Shown one piece after another: positions 23,259-33,891 of a stretch of DNA of 33,891 nucleotides. Positions within the stretch are counted from its first letter, which is position 1. Every line of letters begins with the position of its first letter. A model generated the notes under the pieces. That model saw only the letters and a program-made list of their open reading frames with translations. It was not told the DNA's origin and made no database searches. The position numbers were made by a program, and so were the translations under genes. Source of the DNA: Oppiella nova (taxonomy: Eukaryota; Arthropoda; Arachnida; Sarcoptiformes; Oppiidae); assembly GCA_905397405.1 (NCBI GenBank), contig CAJPVJ010000182.1, positions 1 to 33,891 on the forward strand. Direction: 5' to 3'.

Positions 23259-26200
23259 GAACCCCGTTTAAACCAATAAATAGTTGTGTAGTACAGGTCT
23301 GAGCAGTGCATTTAAATAATTGCACTTAAAATAGTATTCAACAATATATCGGTTAAAATTGAAATTTGTATTAAAATTGGGGGAAAAGTGATGTGGAGTG
23401 ACAAAGAAAAATGACTAAAAAACAGATAATTTATTGTTCTTTTCATAACCGACTCTCTGTTTGTCTGATATTATATTTATTCATGAATTAATAGCAATTG
23501 AAAATTATTTCCATGAAAGACATTCATTTGTTGAAAATGTTCATTCATTATAGAAATTTCAATAAATTTCAAAATTGAATTCATGTTTGAGATGATGCTA
23601 TGCATTGATTTTTGTTTGTTTTTATGCATGCATTCAGTCGTAAATGCTTTCGACGTTTGAGTTGAAGAACTGAAAGTCAGACCAATATTTCTCTTATGAA
23701 AGAAAGATATTCATTGAAATTGATGCTAAAGTATAGCCTTCTCTTTATAACCAGTGATTAATTGTTAGTTTAGAAAAGATTTATTGTTTTGGGCCATATT
23801 TTAAACGAAACTTTTGTTAAATGAGAATTTTTGTCATTAGTTGCAAACCCTAGACCTGATGTGAGCCCTGTTTTTCATGGAGTAGTCACTACTCTATTGC
23901 TACTAAACGCTACATTAGAAACCTTACGTCGCTGTCAATCAGACGCATGCAATGCAAACGTAATGCCAAAGTAGTGCTAAGATCGCAATCTTCGCCATAT
24001 ATGCCGTATATTCACTCATAAATAGCTTTTTTATAGAGTTTGCAACAAAAAGGGGCAAAATATTGATTCATATGCTAATCAACTAATTTTGTGCCCAAAC
24101 GTTACTCAACAATTAAATTAAATCTTTCAAAAACTTTAGTCAAGCATTGATTTTGACATTTTTCAGACTTAATCCGTTCACTTCACTGTATATCCTGTGA
24201 TAACAATACAACTAATAATTGCGTAAAAGTCACACAAAATAAGTTTTAGAGTCAATTCAGTGCATCAGTTCTCGAGTCTATATATTCTTTATATACAGTA
24301 CTATTCAATACTATTCTATACTCTCTATTGCAGTAGATTTTGAATACACGCTATTCTCATGCTTTTTATTTCATTTATACAATGATAGCAAAGCATCACT
24401 GTTTTCGACAGCATTTCAATTATCAAAAGTAAAGTCGATTTCACAAAAATTATTTTTCAGTAAAGTATTATTAAGTATTATATTTCAACAAATTTTAAAT
24501 TCACTTAACTTTTTATTTTTATTCACTCTAAAGAGATCTCGAGATTTTGATATTATTTGATTAGCTTTGAGATAATATTTACTCTGATTTAAAAATGAAA
24601 TGTCATTTCAAGTCTTTACGAAATTTTAGCTATAATTTGCTAAAACTAGAAAATATGAGACATTCAATGAAGAGAATACACGGAATAAAGAAATAGTCTT
24701 ATTATTGACAATAGATTCTGAAAACTGGAATTAAATTACATTTGAATTTTCATAAAAACTTTTTTGTTAATAATACCTTATTTAAGAGCACAGGGAACTC
24801 ATACTGTCGGTGCTCTCCCTCTCCCTCAAAAAGTCAAATTTGTGATAAAGCGCTGAAACCTATGCTACAGGAGCTGACATATGGTAAGCAAATTATTGAT
24901 CACTCTTTTAAATACCTTTTGTTGAGTCGCATCTGAATTACATTAAAATAAAAACAAATTTATATACATTTGACTCCATTTACAGAAGTTTTCACTGAAT
25001 ATAAAATTTAAGTCAATAATTAGACCAAAAAGTTTGCTTTTGATTTAAATCTACTGTACAGTGCATTCATTATCATAGCATTTAGTCATGTAATGAAAGT
25101 ATTTTTGTCTACAAATTAGATCTAAACTTTCAGATGATTTGCATTTTTATGTTTTGTTAAAAACGTACACAAGTTTTGTTACGAAACTAATGATCCATTG
25201 ACTACAGGAAAAGAGATTTGAATTTTGCTCTTTTAGACCACTATTTTAGAGTATAATATCATTTGTATTTTCACATGTAGTGCCAGTTTTAAAGCGATCA
25301 ATTTTTAAGTTTTTGACACTTTATCGGAAGTCTAGAGTTACGTCACTATTGACTCAGTTTTTAGTAATGAAATCACAATTTATTCATTGAATTAAAATGT
25401 GATTTATTTGAATTTTTCGTGAATTTACTGTATATTTATGTGAATATATGACTTACTATCGGAAGTATATCTCAATTTATTATGTATTTCATGTCTGCAT
25501 TGCTTTCTATTAGATAAACATTAAAAGCAAACCCTAAAAGAAATCCATTTTTCTAGAAAATTATAATATTTTTTCAATTAATAATTTAAGTATAAGTACT
25601 GTATAGTGTTTTATTTAAATATATTTACCTAATTATCAAACTGATATTATTACTTGTATTTTGTATTTAAACAATCATATTAAATTTAGTGAAAAATTGT
25701 GTGCCATTTAAATAAAGACTTCAATGTTAAAGAAATTACGGAAATTGAGAGCATATACTGTAATCTCATTAATAAATTAAAAAACTTAAGCACTTTTTCA
25801 AGGAGAGGGATATTTTTCAATGTTTTATGTAATAAATATAATGAATGTTAATTTAAAGCAGTATTTGGTATAAATTTGAAAAACTTTTAATTGAAATGCT
25901 GCCATATATGCACACATGTTATACATAATATGCATAAAACAAATACAATTCTCGAGTTGTTTCGCAAAAAAGATGACAACTTCTCGCCAGAAAAAATTAC
26001 TCCGATATAAATCACCGGCACTGAGCTCGACATCCCATTCATATATTAATCATAACAACTGAACTTAATTATAAAAATAAGTTTTTGACTTATTTTCCTC
26101 GGAATTAAATAAATGTAAAAATTCAAATAAATCTATTTTGTATAATGACATCATTTCTAAGATTAACGTTTGAAACTATAGCAAAAAACATTTTGTCTCA

Positions 26201-26656
26201 AAAAGTAAGAATATAATATAATATAACTTATATTATATAAGTTATATTTGAGTACTACTGGAATATGTGATGTATTTATAGGCAAATAACTTACATGTTT
26301 AGAGGAATGAAGTGAAAATGTTTTGTTTGAGATAACTATAGACCCATAACTTGAGGCGAGTATTCATTTATGATTTAAGACACAAATGTGTCAATGGTTT
26401 GTATATAATATAAAAGACAAAAACTCATATGAATTCAGTAATAAATTGATGTTCACATCGAGTCTGTGAAAGAGCTCATAGGGATTCTCCGTCAGAAAAC
26501 TTCCCCTTTCTATATGTATGACATTTTAAATCGCAATGTGATAAATGGATGTGCAGTCAGTACTAACATATAATACTTACCCCCACTCTCTCCACCACTC
26601 TTACACTTTCCAGTCATATATAAATGTTTCTTCAATTTTATTTTATCAAAAGGTAG
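23257..26656. other. Gene-free AT-rich stretch
   Basis: No supported gene. The only exon-like piece is at about 24787-24887 (ends TATG|GTAAGC), discussed among the rejected items. A perfect AT palindrome is at 26220-26248. Confidence 0.55.
26220..26248. repeat. AT-rich perfect palindrome
   Basis: Arms AATATAACTTATA (26220-26232) and TATAAGTTATATT (26236-26248) are exact reverse complements separated by 3 bases. Confidence 0.85.
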
Positions 26657-26725
26657 TCTCTCTCTCACTCTCTCTCTCTCTCTCTCCTCTCTCTCCTCTC
26701 TCTCCTCTCTCTCACTCTCTCTCTC

Positions 26726-26766
<41 letters not shown>
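26657..26766. repeat. Long (CT)n microsatellite with CTCTCCT interruptions
   Basis: About 110 bases of CT with regularly spaced extra C (TCTCTCC periods of 9-10 bases) in the middle and purer ends. Confidence 0.96.
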
Positions 26767-26768
<2 letters not shown>

Positions 26769-29700
26769 ACTCTCCCCTACCAGGCCTACCATTACTAATG
26801 AGCTTTTGATTAATAATATAAAAAACAAATTTAATCGAAGAATATAATAATTTAATAATAAAATAATTTAAACAATTTTTGAACATAACTTTAATGGAGA
26901 AATGTTTTGCACTTCAGAAATGGATATAAAAGGCATAAAAATAATATGGGATTAACAAAAGAAAGAGATGGCATTTGCTTTTTATTGTATGTTTTTATGA
27001 TATACCGATGCGATTCTGATTTATGACAACATTTATCAAATATCTTACTTTTATTTCTATATGTATTATATATTGCACACAATTTCTATATACTATATGA
27101 GAGCTTAATGAAGAGATTTCCATTTGGTTTCCATTTTTCTAGTTATATGAATAAACTCTATTACTATTACTTCCAATATATTTGTTAACCATTATTCACA
27201 ATATATAGCCATTAAAAAAGCAATTGAATAATACTATTATAACATATTTGGTGGAAAGCGCTATAAAATGCAGGAGATTTACAGCCCGTGACCAATATGT
27301 GGAACAATGATCTCAAAGACCAGACCAGTGGCTGAGACGGCACCGGCAGCCCAACCAGATAGTCATAAAAAGACTGCATTTTCTTGATTCAATGCCTCTC
27401 CAGTAATGGCTTTCAATGGGTCTGATCGCCAAAATCACAGTTAAAGAAGCGGTGCTGACATTGAAATGTTGTTTAGTTTGCAACTAATTCAAAGTTTTCA
27501 GAACATATACCACTCCATAATTCATTTGGATTTCCCATAGGTTTCCGTTATTTTTTACCTAAAAATCGATAGAAGTTTACAAAAAAATACAATTAATAAT
27601 TGTTATTACGGTTTTCACTTTAGATTTTCACTTTATTGTCATTTTATCAATTTTATGTATTACTCCTCTATATATTGTTATTTAATGTCTGAACATTCAA
27701 TTCATATAATTTAGTCGTTAATAATTCATGAATTGATCGATAATTGTATTCACTTATGATATAAATATAATTATTTTTAAATAACACCAAAATATATACA
27801 ATATTCATTGCAAAATTGATTAAAATCAAAATCAATGCCTGAATAATTTATCTTTTAATAAATATTTAAGAAACAATTTCATATAAAAATTAAGTTATTA
27901 ATAAATTGTGAACACAATAAAATATTTATGCATCAAATGAATATTAAATAACATTAATAATCGTTTTATTAGTTTTTAATTACATAAATATTTATACAAT
28001 GTATATAACTTATACTATAATTATACACTTAATAATCATACATCAATTAAACATTTTGTCACTAAGTAAGTAAGCATTTTGTTATAAATTGTTGATTGAA
28101 GGCAGTTATCGTATAATTTGCATAAAAAATTAGCCTAAAACTCATTTTATAGGCAATTAATTATAAGTGATATGTGGTTCGTTAGCTACACTTATAATTA
28201 TTGAGTGAATTCACGCATTCTCTCATTTGTTTCATTATACTATTAAAAGTAAATAACTTTTTAGCAGCTTAAACACCATATTAACACTTAATCTTAATTT
28301 TATGAATGAACACAACTGTTTGGTTAAAAAAATATGCTATCATTTACAAAGAATAAAGTATTAAACCGGTAAATATACTCAAATGAATCCCCCCCACAAA
28401 AAAATCTCATTTATTTTTAAAATCACTTTGTTTAAAATGTAATTATTTTTATGGATAGGGTTTCCAATAGTTGTGCAATAATTAGTTTTTTATGTAATGG
28501 ATTAAAAAGTATAAAAGTTAGGTTTAGAGTAGACATTGTAAAGCATTGTATGATTAATGTTGTTATAAGTTTGCGTTCAAATAATAAATAAAAGCATTTA
28601 TTTTATTTTGTTTCGCATTAAAGTTACTCTCAAAAGATGAAATATTAACACAATTTCTCGCAAAGAGTTTAACTAATATTGTATTCAAATGCATTTTTTA
28701 CATAAGTCAATGCTAAATATATTTGTATATATTTTGCATAAAAGATATAAATATATATGACTTTTTTATGTGCGTCTAATTTGTTGGAAACTTTCCCTTA
28801 AATACGTTTAAAGCCCAACAAATTGACAAATAAGGGATTGGGTTAAAAAATACCGTTTATTTGCATTAAACTATAATTTCTTTAAAGTATGCATTTAAGG
28901 GTCCATAAAGTCTTACACAAAACGGATTGATTTGAAAGTTTTATGGGTTTTCAGTTTAAAATGCATAATAAACGCTATTATACTCCCTGTCCAATAATCT
29001 GAAGCCAACTCATATTATAGTTAAACTAAATACTCGGGATATTTAGTACTACATTAATAAATGTAATTTTTGGTATTTTGGTTAATTAATCAAATTCTTA
29101 AGCCATTACCAGAAATGGATTGAATTGTACATTAATTTAATGTCAATTTCTATTTCAGTTAATGGTATACACTATTGAAGCTCTTTTGTGAAAAAGTGAC
29201 AGATTTTTTGTATTCAATGATAAATAATTGTTTTCTATTATAAGAACTTTTAGTTATTAATACCTGAATGCATACTCGTAATAGATAACATTTCATTAAT
29301 CAATTGTATAATATGTACTAATAATTTGTTATCATTAATGTGTGTCCAATAAAGTTAATACACAATTATGAGGGGATAAGAAACACACACTTTTACAGGT
29401 ATTACTATCAATAACAAAATATTGTATAACAAAAACATATGAAATGCCATTTAATGTTAATCTCCAATCACATAGTGTTGTTCATTGATTCTCTATGGCA
29501 TAGAGAACATGCTATTCACTTTTATATTATCTATAATAAATTAAAACCGATATTTATAAAACATATTTTTTGGATAATTTTTATATTTAATACTTTAGTT
29601 GAAAGTAATTCCATGAAATGTAATTTATTAAATCATTTCCTATTTAATTAATCAATACTATTGATTCAATGGTATATGAGTTCATTATTTATAGATATGA

Positions 29701-30054
29701 AAGAGCGTACAGTTTTGGTAAAAGCCGAGCAAATTGAGTCAATTATGAAAATTATAAAACCAGTGATAGAAACAGACGGACAGACAGACACTCCTATTCT
29801 TATATATAAATTATATGATTGTATGATTGCTCTCAACTAATAAATTAGAAATATTGAACATTTCGTGACTTCATTTCACTGCTCTTTTCCATTGAAAGCC
29901 ATACAAAAGTCTAGATTAGGACCAAATGCTGTGCACTTGTAGTCTTGTTAGGCCTCATACTGTACTCAACTCACAAAACAGTGTACTTTTGGTCAATGGT
30001 TTAGTACCAAAAACTATTTGAAACAATGATATGTCAATCATTTGCCAAAACTAG
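26767..30054. other. Gene-free AT-rich stretch apart from the GC-richer island at 27279-27483
   Basis: Very AT-rich, particularly 27560-28350. No repeats or exons recognised outside the island. Confidence 0.55.
27279..27483 (-). pseudogene. Possible remnant or exon of an unrecognised membrane-protein gene
   Basis: A GC-richer island in AT-rich surroundings. On the minus strand one frame is open for 56 codons (27483-27313) and contains FNVSTASLTVILAI and SHYWRGIES. A second, overlapping frame (27362-27279, 27 codons then TAA) reads GWAAGAVSATGLVFEIIV, which looks like a membrane helix. The good-looking parts sit in different frames, and a stop lies just upstream of the second, so any gene here would be shifted, or this could be chance. 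I do not recognise the family. The plus strand also has a short open frame (MISKTRPVAETAPAAQPD). Low confidence. Confidence 0.2.
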
Positions 30055-30092
<38 letters not shown>

Positions 30093-30094
30093 GA
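30055..30094. repeat. (CT)n microsatellite
   Basis: CT run with one CCC interruption near its start. Confidence 0.95.
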
Positions 30095-31182
30095 CTGACT
30101 GAGTGACTGACAATTCGGTCATTCATTCATTTGTTTGGTTCGTATGAATAGGAAAGAGTGACTTCCAACTCAACAATAATATAATTAATCCTTTGATTAA
30201 ATTTGATACCCGGGCGGGGCTTTCCGTGTGATATACGCTTCACTAAAACTTTTGTAAAGGTCTGAAAGAGTTATTAATTAAAAACCTAAATATACGGTAA
30301 TGTCTAATAAGACATCACAACTGATTAGTTTGAATGACACAAATATACCACTCAAATGAATTATACAAAAACTATTCATTGAATCCCATTTTGGGAATTA
30401 ATTCAACAGATTATTATGGTATAGGGTTAGAGCAAAGGGTACACTGCAAATCATTTTAGATTCAATTACAACTAATAAAATAAATAATTATTTTAATGAA
30501 TATCAAGTAGTAGTACATTTACTTACTACAATTCTTAATGCATTTAATTATGATTTAATTCTACATTTCGTGAACAAAATTCAATTTCTGTCACTTTTTA
30601 TATATAAATTAGTTTTTATATGAGATAATGAATAAATGGAGAAAAATTGAGTGAAAATTCATTAAATCAAAACTACCCTAATGTTAATTTAATAAATGTC
30701 TGGAAGTGAGTACAAAGTTTTATACAAAAAAAGTCACAGAATTTTTTGTAATAAACTTGTGATTTCGTGACACTATTAAAGGGAATCCTTATTAGTCGAG
30801 CGTTAGTTGGATGTTGTCTTACAATCAATTCCCTAATCATTTCCCGGACTTATGAGTCTTTTTTAATAATTTGGCAAATTATCAATACATCAAAAGACAT
30901 TTCATTCAATGGATTTTAACATCAAATGTAAAACTTATTGAAGAAAATGAGGATTTTATGAATTAGTGACAGAAATGACAATTTATTGACTCGACTAACA
31001 ATTGTATGTATGATCAGGAAAATGAAGAATAAATCTAAAGGCAATGAACATAAAAACTTTTTTTTGAATACTATAGCAATCGTATATATACTTAGAGATG
31101 AATAGAAAGCAAATGAAACTGACATTAGCGTACAATAAGTGGCATTTGAGTGCATTAATGCTCTCCCCCTGTATTACAGAGC
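30095..31182. other. Gene-free flank of the tandem repeat
   Basis: Nothing recognised except a 7-bp-arm palindrome (ATTACAG and CTGTAAT, 31173-31190) straddling the left edge of repeat copy 1. Confidence 0.6.
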
Positions 31183-31772
31183 ACTGTAATGAAGCGGCAA
31201 ATATTGGATGAGAGTATGAAAGTAGAGCTCAAAACCAACACAACGTCCCAATCATTACAACTCTACAACTTTGGTTTACAATTAATTTAATAATTGATTC
31301 AACTTTTCCCAATATCTCATTAACTTTTCCGAATATCTTTTACATTGGTTATGATTTCTTTTTAGCTGTCTTTAGTGCTCAAGAAGATTTTACAATTGTT
31401 TATTAGGCGATTATTGGTTAAATCATAACCCAATTCTAGAGTAAGATAATACAAAAATATAAATTATAAAATATGAATTAAAAATTTCAATCATTGAAAA
31501 TTTTAATTATAAACAGATGCCAAGAACTTTATTTATCACTTTCAGTATATTTAGTATAATAATTAAACAAGTAAACATTGTATGTTAAAATACTTTGAAT
31601 GAATTGAATGTATAATTTGCCGTAATTTCCAGCCGTAATCTTCAGATTCATACGGAAATTTGCAACGCTTTACAATTGATGCGCCAAATCATTACTCATT
31701 GTATAATCAATTTTATGTTTGAATCAACAGATACTGTAGTTTTTGAATGTATAGAACTCTACTGAATATAAA
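31183..31772 (+). repeat. ~590-bp repeat unit, tandem copy 1
   Basis: Begins ACTGTAATGAAGCGGCAAAT and ends GAATATAAA; the next copy begins immediately after it. It is nearly identical to copy 2 except for scattered substitutions (clustered about 120-150 bases into the unit) and a 5-base length difference near 31556. It contains no open frame of note and no obvious terminal inverted repeat. Confidence 0.93.
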
Positions 31773-32357
31773 CTGTAATGAAGCGGCAAATATTGGATGA
31801 GAGTATGAAAGTAGAGCTCAAAACCAACACAACGTCCCAATCATTACAACTCTACAACTTTGGTTTACAATTAATTTAATAATTGATTCAACTTTTCCCT
31901 AATATTTCAAAAACTTTTGCGAATATCTTTTACATTGGTTATGATTTCTTTCTAGCTGTCTTTAGTGCTCAAGAAGATTTTACAATTGTTTATTAGGCGA
32001 TTATTGGTTAAATCATAACCCAATTCTAGAGTAAGATAATACAAAAATATAAATTATAAAACGTGAATTAAAAATTTCAATCATTGACAATTTTAATTAT
32101 AAACAGATGTCAAGAACTTTATTTATCACTTTCAGTATATTTAGTAATTAAACAAGTAAACATTGTATGTTAAAATACTTTGAATGAATTGAATGTATAA
32201 TTTGCCGTAATTTCCAGCCGTAATCTTCTGATTCATACGGAAATTTGCAACGCTTTACAATTGATGCGCCAAATCATTACTCATTGTATAATCAATTTTA
32301 TGTTTGAATCAACAGATACTGTAGTTTTTGAATGTATAGAACTCTACTGAATATAAA
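31772..32357 (+). repeat. ~585-bp repeat unit, tandem copy 2
   Basis: Direct head-to-tail continuation of copy 1, sharing the same first and last bases (ACTGTAATGAAGCGG to GAATATAAA). The A at 31772 can belong to either copy. High identity suggests a recent duplication. Confidence 0.93.
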
Positions 32358-33764
32358 AGATAATTTATTGCCACAAACCAATATTATACAGCACTGACTT
32401 GTGAGTACACATATTAAACTATATGAAGTTTAGCAATTGTGAAGTAATATACTTGATACCGTATAATACTATGATTTTTATAAATATAAGCATAAATTAA
32501 CTTTTAAAAACTCTATTTTTATATAATCTGAGTCTCAATTTTAATATACACTGAATTTTATTAGAGTTCAGTTTGTTTTTGGACAACCTTAAATACAGTT
32601 TAAAAATAAATAACACTATTATTTACTAAAAATTAAAATTTATCACTTTTAAAGTTTAGATTTATTAATATAATAAATATTTTAATTTCTCACACATAAT
32701 TATTAGTGTTTTAAAAAGGTTTACAGAAAGAAACCTTAAATGTGTAAATTATACAATATTGCTACTAAATATTAGCATTAATTGCAAAATAAATGTATTT
32801 AGAAATTATCTATCTATTTTATATACAGATTAAATAAGATAGTTTTACACTTATAACCAATACTTATTTATATTTAAGAACTGTCTTAAGAAGTGACAAA
32901 ACACCACAAACTTTAATAAGTTTTATTACTATTATTATTGTCATTTCTAATCATATTACCGGTACTAACGATAATAATGTTCTTCTAATTATTATAAAAA
33001 TATTTGTGTCTGTATGTATTACAAACAAATGAATAACATTTTAATTTTACATTTGTGTTTTTAATTCAAAATTTTTAAATTCCCTTAATTTAATAATAAA
33101 CACAACAAATGTATCGTTGATTAAACTTGATTATTTATTCAGGCAAACATTATAAATAAAAATTAGATTTGTATTGGTAAATTCATATATAATAGATTTT
33201 AATAATATTTTGATTCTCGAGAATTTACAATACAAAAGAAAAGTTTGTATTACTGTATAAATTAGGTTAAGAAATAAAAAAAATATATTATGCATAAACC
33301 AATGAGCTTTATAACAAAGTCCATGTTTTGGATTATACAGTACTATAAATGATATTGACATCAAATAACTCCGAACAAAATTTAAACATTAAATCAATTA
33401 TAACAAGTGAATCTAATTAAACATATAATAAGTTGCAAATATTCTATTATACAAAAGGGGAAAGAGTATAAACGAAATCTAATTTTGTTTTAATAATTTA
33501 CTTTTTCCTGTGAATCCTCAAAGTATAATACTTTATGTCGTTTTCATGAAATATATAATTTTATATAATTAACTTATTTTAAGACTAAAATTTTTGATAT
33601 TATATACTATTGTATTCTCTTACTCAAGTTACTACATATTGTAATAAAGTAACTTAGATTATTAGAGACTAGAGTATCTTTTAATAACCTTAAAGAGGAG
33701 GAAAGATACATGAATTCAAATAAAATAAAGTACTGTTTTCTGTATTGTTATTACTTTCATCCAA
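32358..33764. other. AT-rich spacer between direct and inverted repeat copies
   Basis: 1.4 kb of AT-rich DNA with no open frame above 77 codons and no similarity I can see to the repeat unit. It may be the interior of a foldback-type element or simply host DNA. Confidence 0.5.
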
Positions 33765-33891
33765 TTATATTCAGTAGAGTTCTATACATTCAAAAACTAC
33801 AGTATCTGTTGATTCAAACATAAAATTGATTATACAATGAGTAATGATTTGGCGCATCAATTGTAAAGCGTTGCAAATTTCCGTATGAATC
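33765..33891 (-). repeat. Inverted third copy of the ~590-bp repeat (cut by the window end)
   Basis: The sequence from TTATATTCAGTAGAGTTC to the last base is the reverse complement of the right-hand ~127 bases of the tandem units. It therefore faces copy 2 across a 1.4-kb spacer. The rest of this copy lies beyond the window. Confidence 0.92.

Noticed and set aside
23062-23325. Open frames on both strands rich in Arg-Glu or Ser-Leu
   Set aside because: Translation of the GA microsatellite.
24742-24936. Plus-strand piece reading SPSPSKSQICDKALKPMLQE before TATG|GTAAGC
   Set aside because: Exon-like with a good donor and a possible acceptor, but a second frame over the same bases looks equally good and no partner exon was found.
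26545-26886. Open frames on both strands over the CT tract
   Set aside because: Translation of the CT microsatellite plus AT-rich flanks.
1-33891. Search for tRNA, rRNA, CRISPR, retrovirus-like or Polinton-like elements
   Set aside because: No T-loop-like GGTTCGA context, no array of spaced repeats, and no reverse transcriptase, integrase or capsid-like reading frames were seen.

Overview
The window looks like nuclear DNA from an invertebrate animal, probably an arthropod. It is strongly AT-rich with long gene-free stretches, many (GA)n/(CT)n microsatellites, and one gene with GT-AG introns of about 0.77 and 0.98 kb. The gene has an arthropod-style TCAGT initiator downstream of a TATA-like box. 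I cannot name the species from sequence alone; a mite or another chelicerate is only a guess. One undetermined base (N) lies at 9163.

The only protein-coding gene I can defend is on the minus strand at 12279..14820. It has three exons: 14820-14313, 13329-13133 and 12365-12279. They join in frame across consensus splice sites (phase 1, then phase 0) into a 263-residue protein that ends in a natural stop. I read it as a BH3-only BCL-2-family protein of the Bim/Bmf/EGL-1 type. It has a long Ser/His-rich disordered N-terminal region with a DSGYQS motif at residues 32-37, weak dynein-light-chain-like motifs at about residues 158-170, a BH3-like helix at 216-228 (EIGSDLRRISKDF), and a hydrophobic C-terminal tail at 240-263. 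That order matches vertebrate Bim. The BH3 carries Lys where nearly all BH3 domains have Asp. In Bim-type proteins the BH3 helix binds the groove of anti-apoptotic BCL-2 proteins and so triggers mitochondrial cell death. No partner gene is present in the window.

Region by region: 1-12278 is gene-free AT-rich DNA. It holds four GA/CT microsatellites, a 91-bp segment present twice (3918-4008 and 9072-9162, the second copy ending at the N), and an imperfect hairpin at 11338-11433. 12279-14820 is the BH3-type gene, with a candidate promoter to about 14982. 15000-31182 is again gene-free apart from microsatellites at 15625, 23151, 26657 and 30055, short minisatellites near 18.2, 19.3 and 20.6 kb, and a GC-richer island at 27279-27483 that may be a remnant or exon of an unrecognised membrane-protein gene. 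31183-32357 is a tandem pair of a ~590-bp unit. A third, inverted copy begins at 33765 and runs off the end, giving a foldback-like arrangement around a 1.4-kb spacer. I saw no retrovirus-like, Polinton-like or other recognisable transposon proteins, no tRNA or rRNA genes and no CRISPR array.
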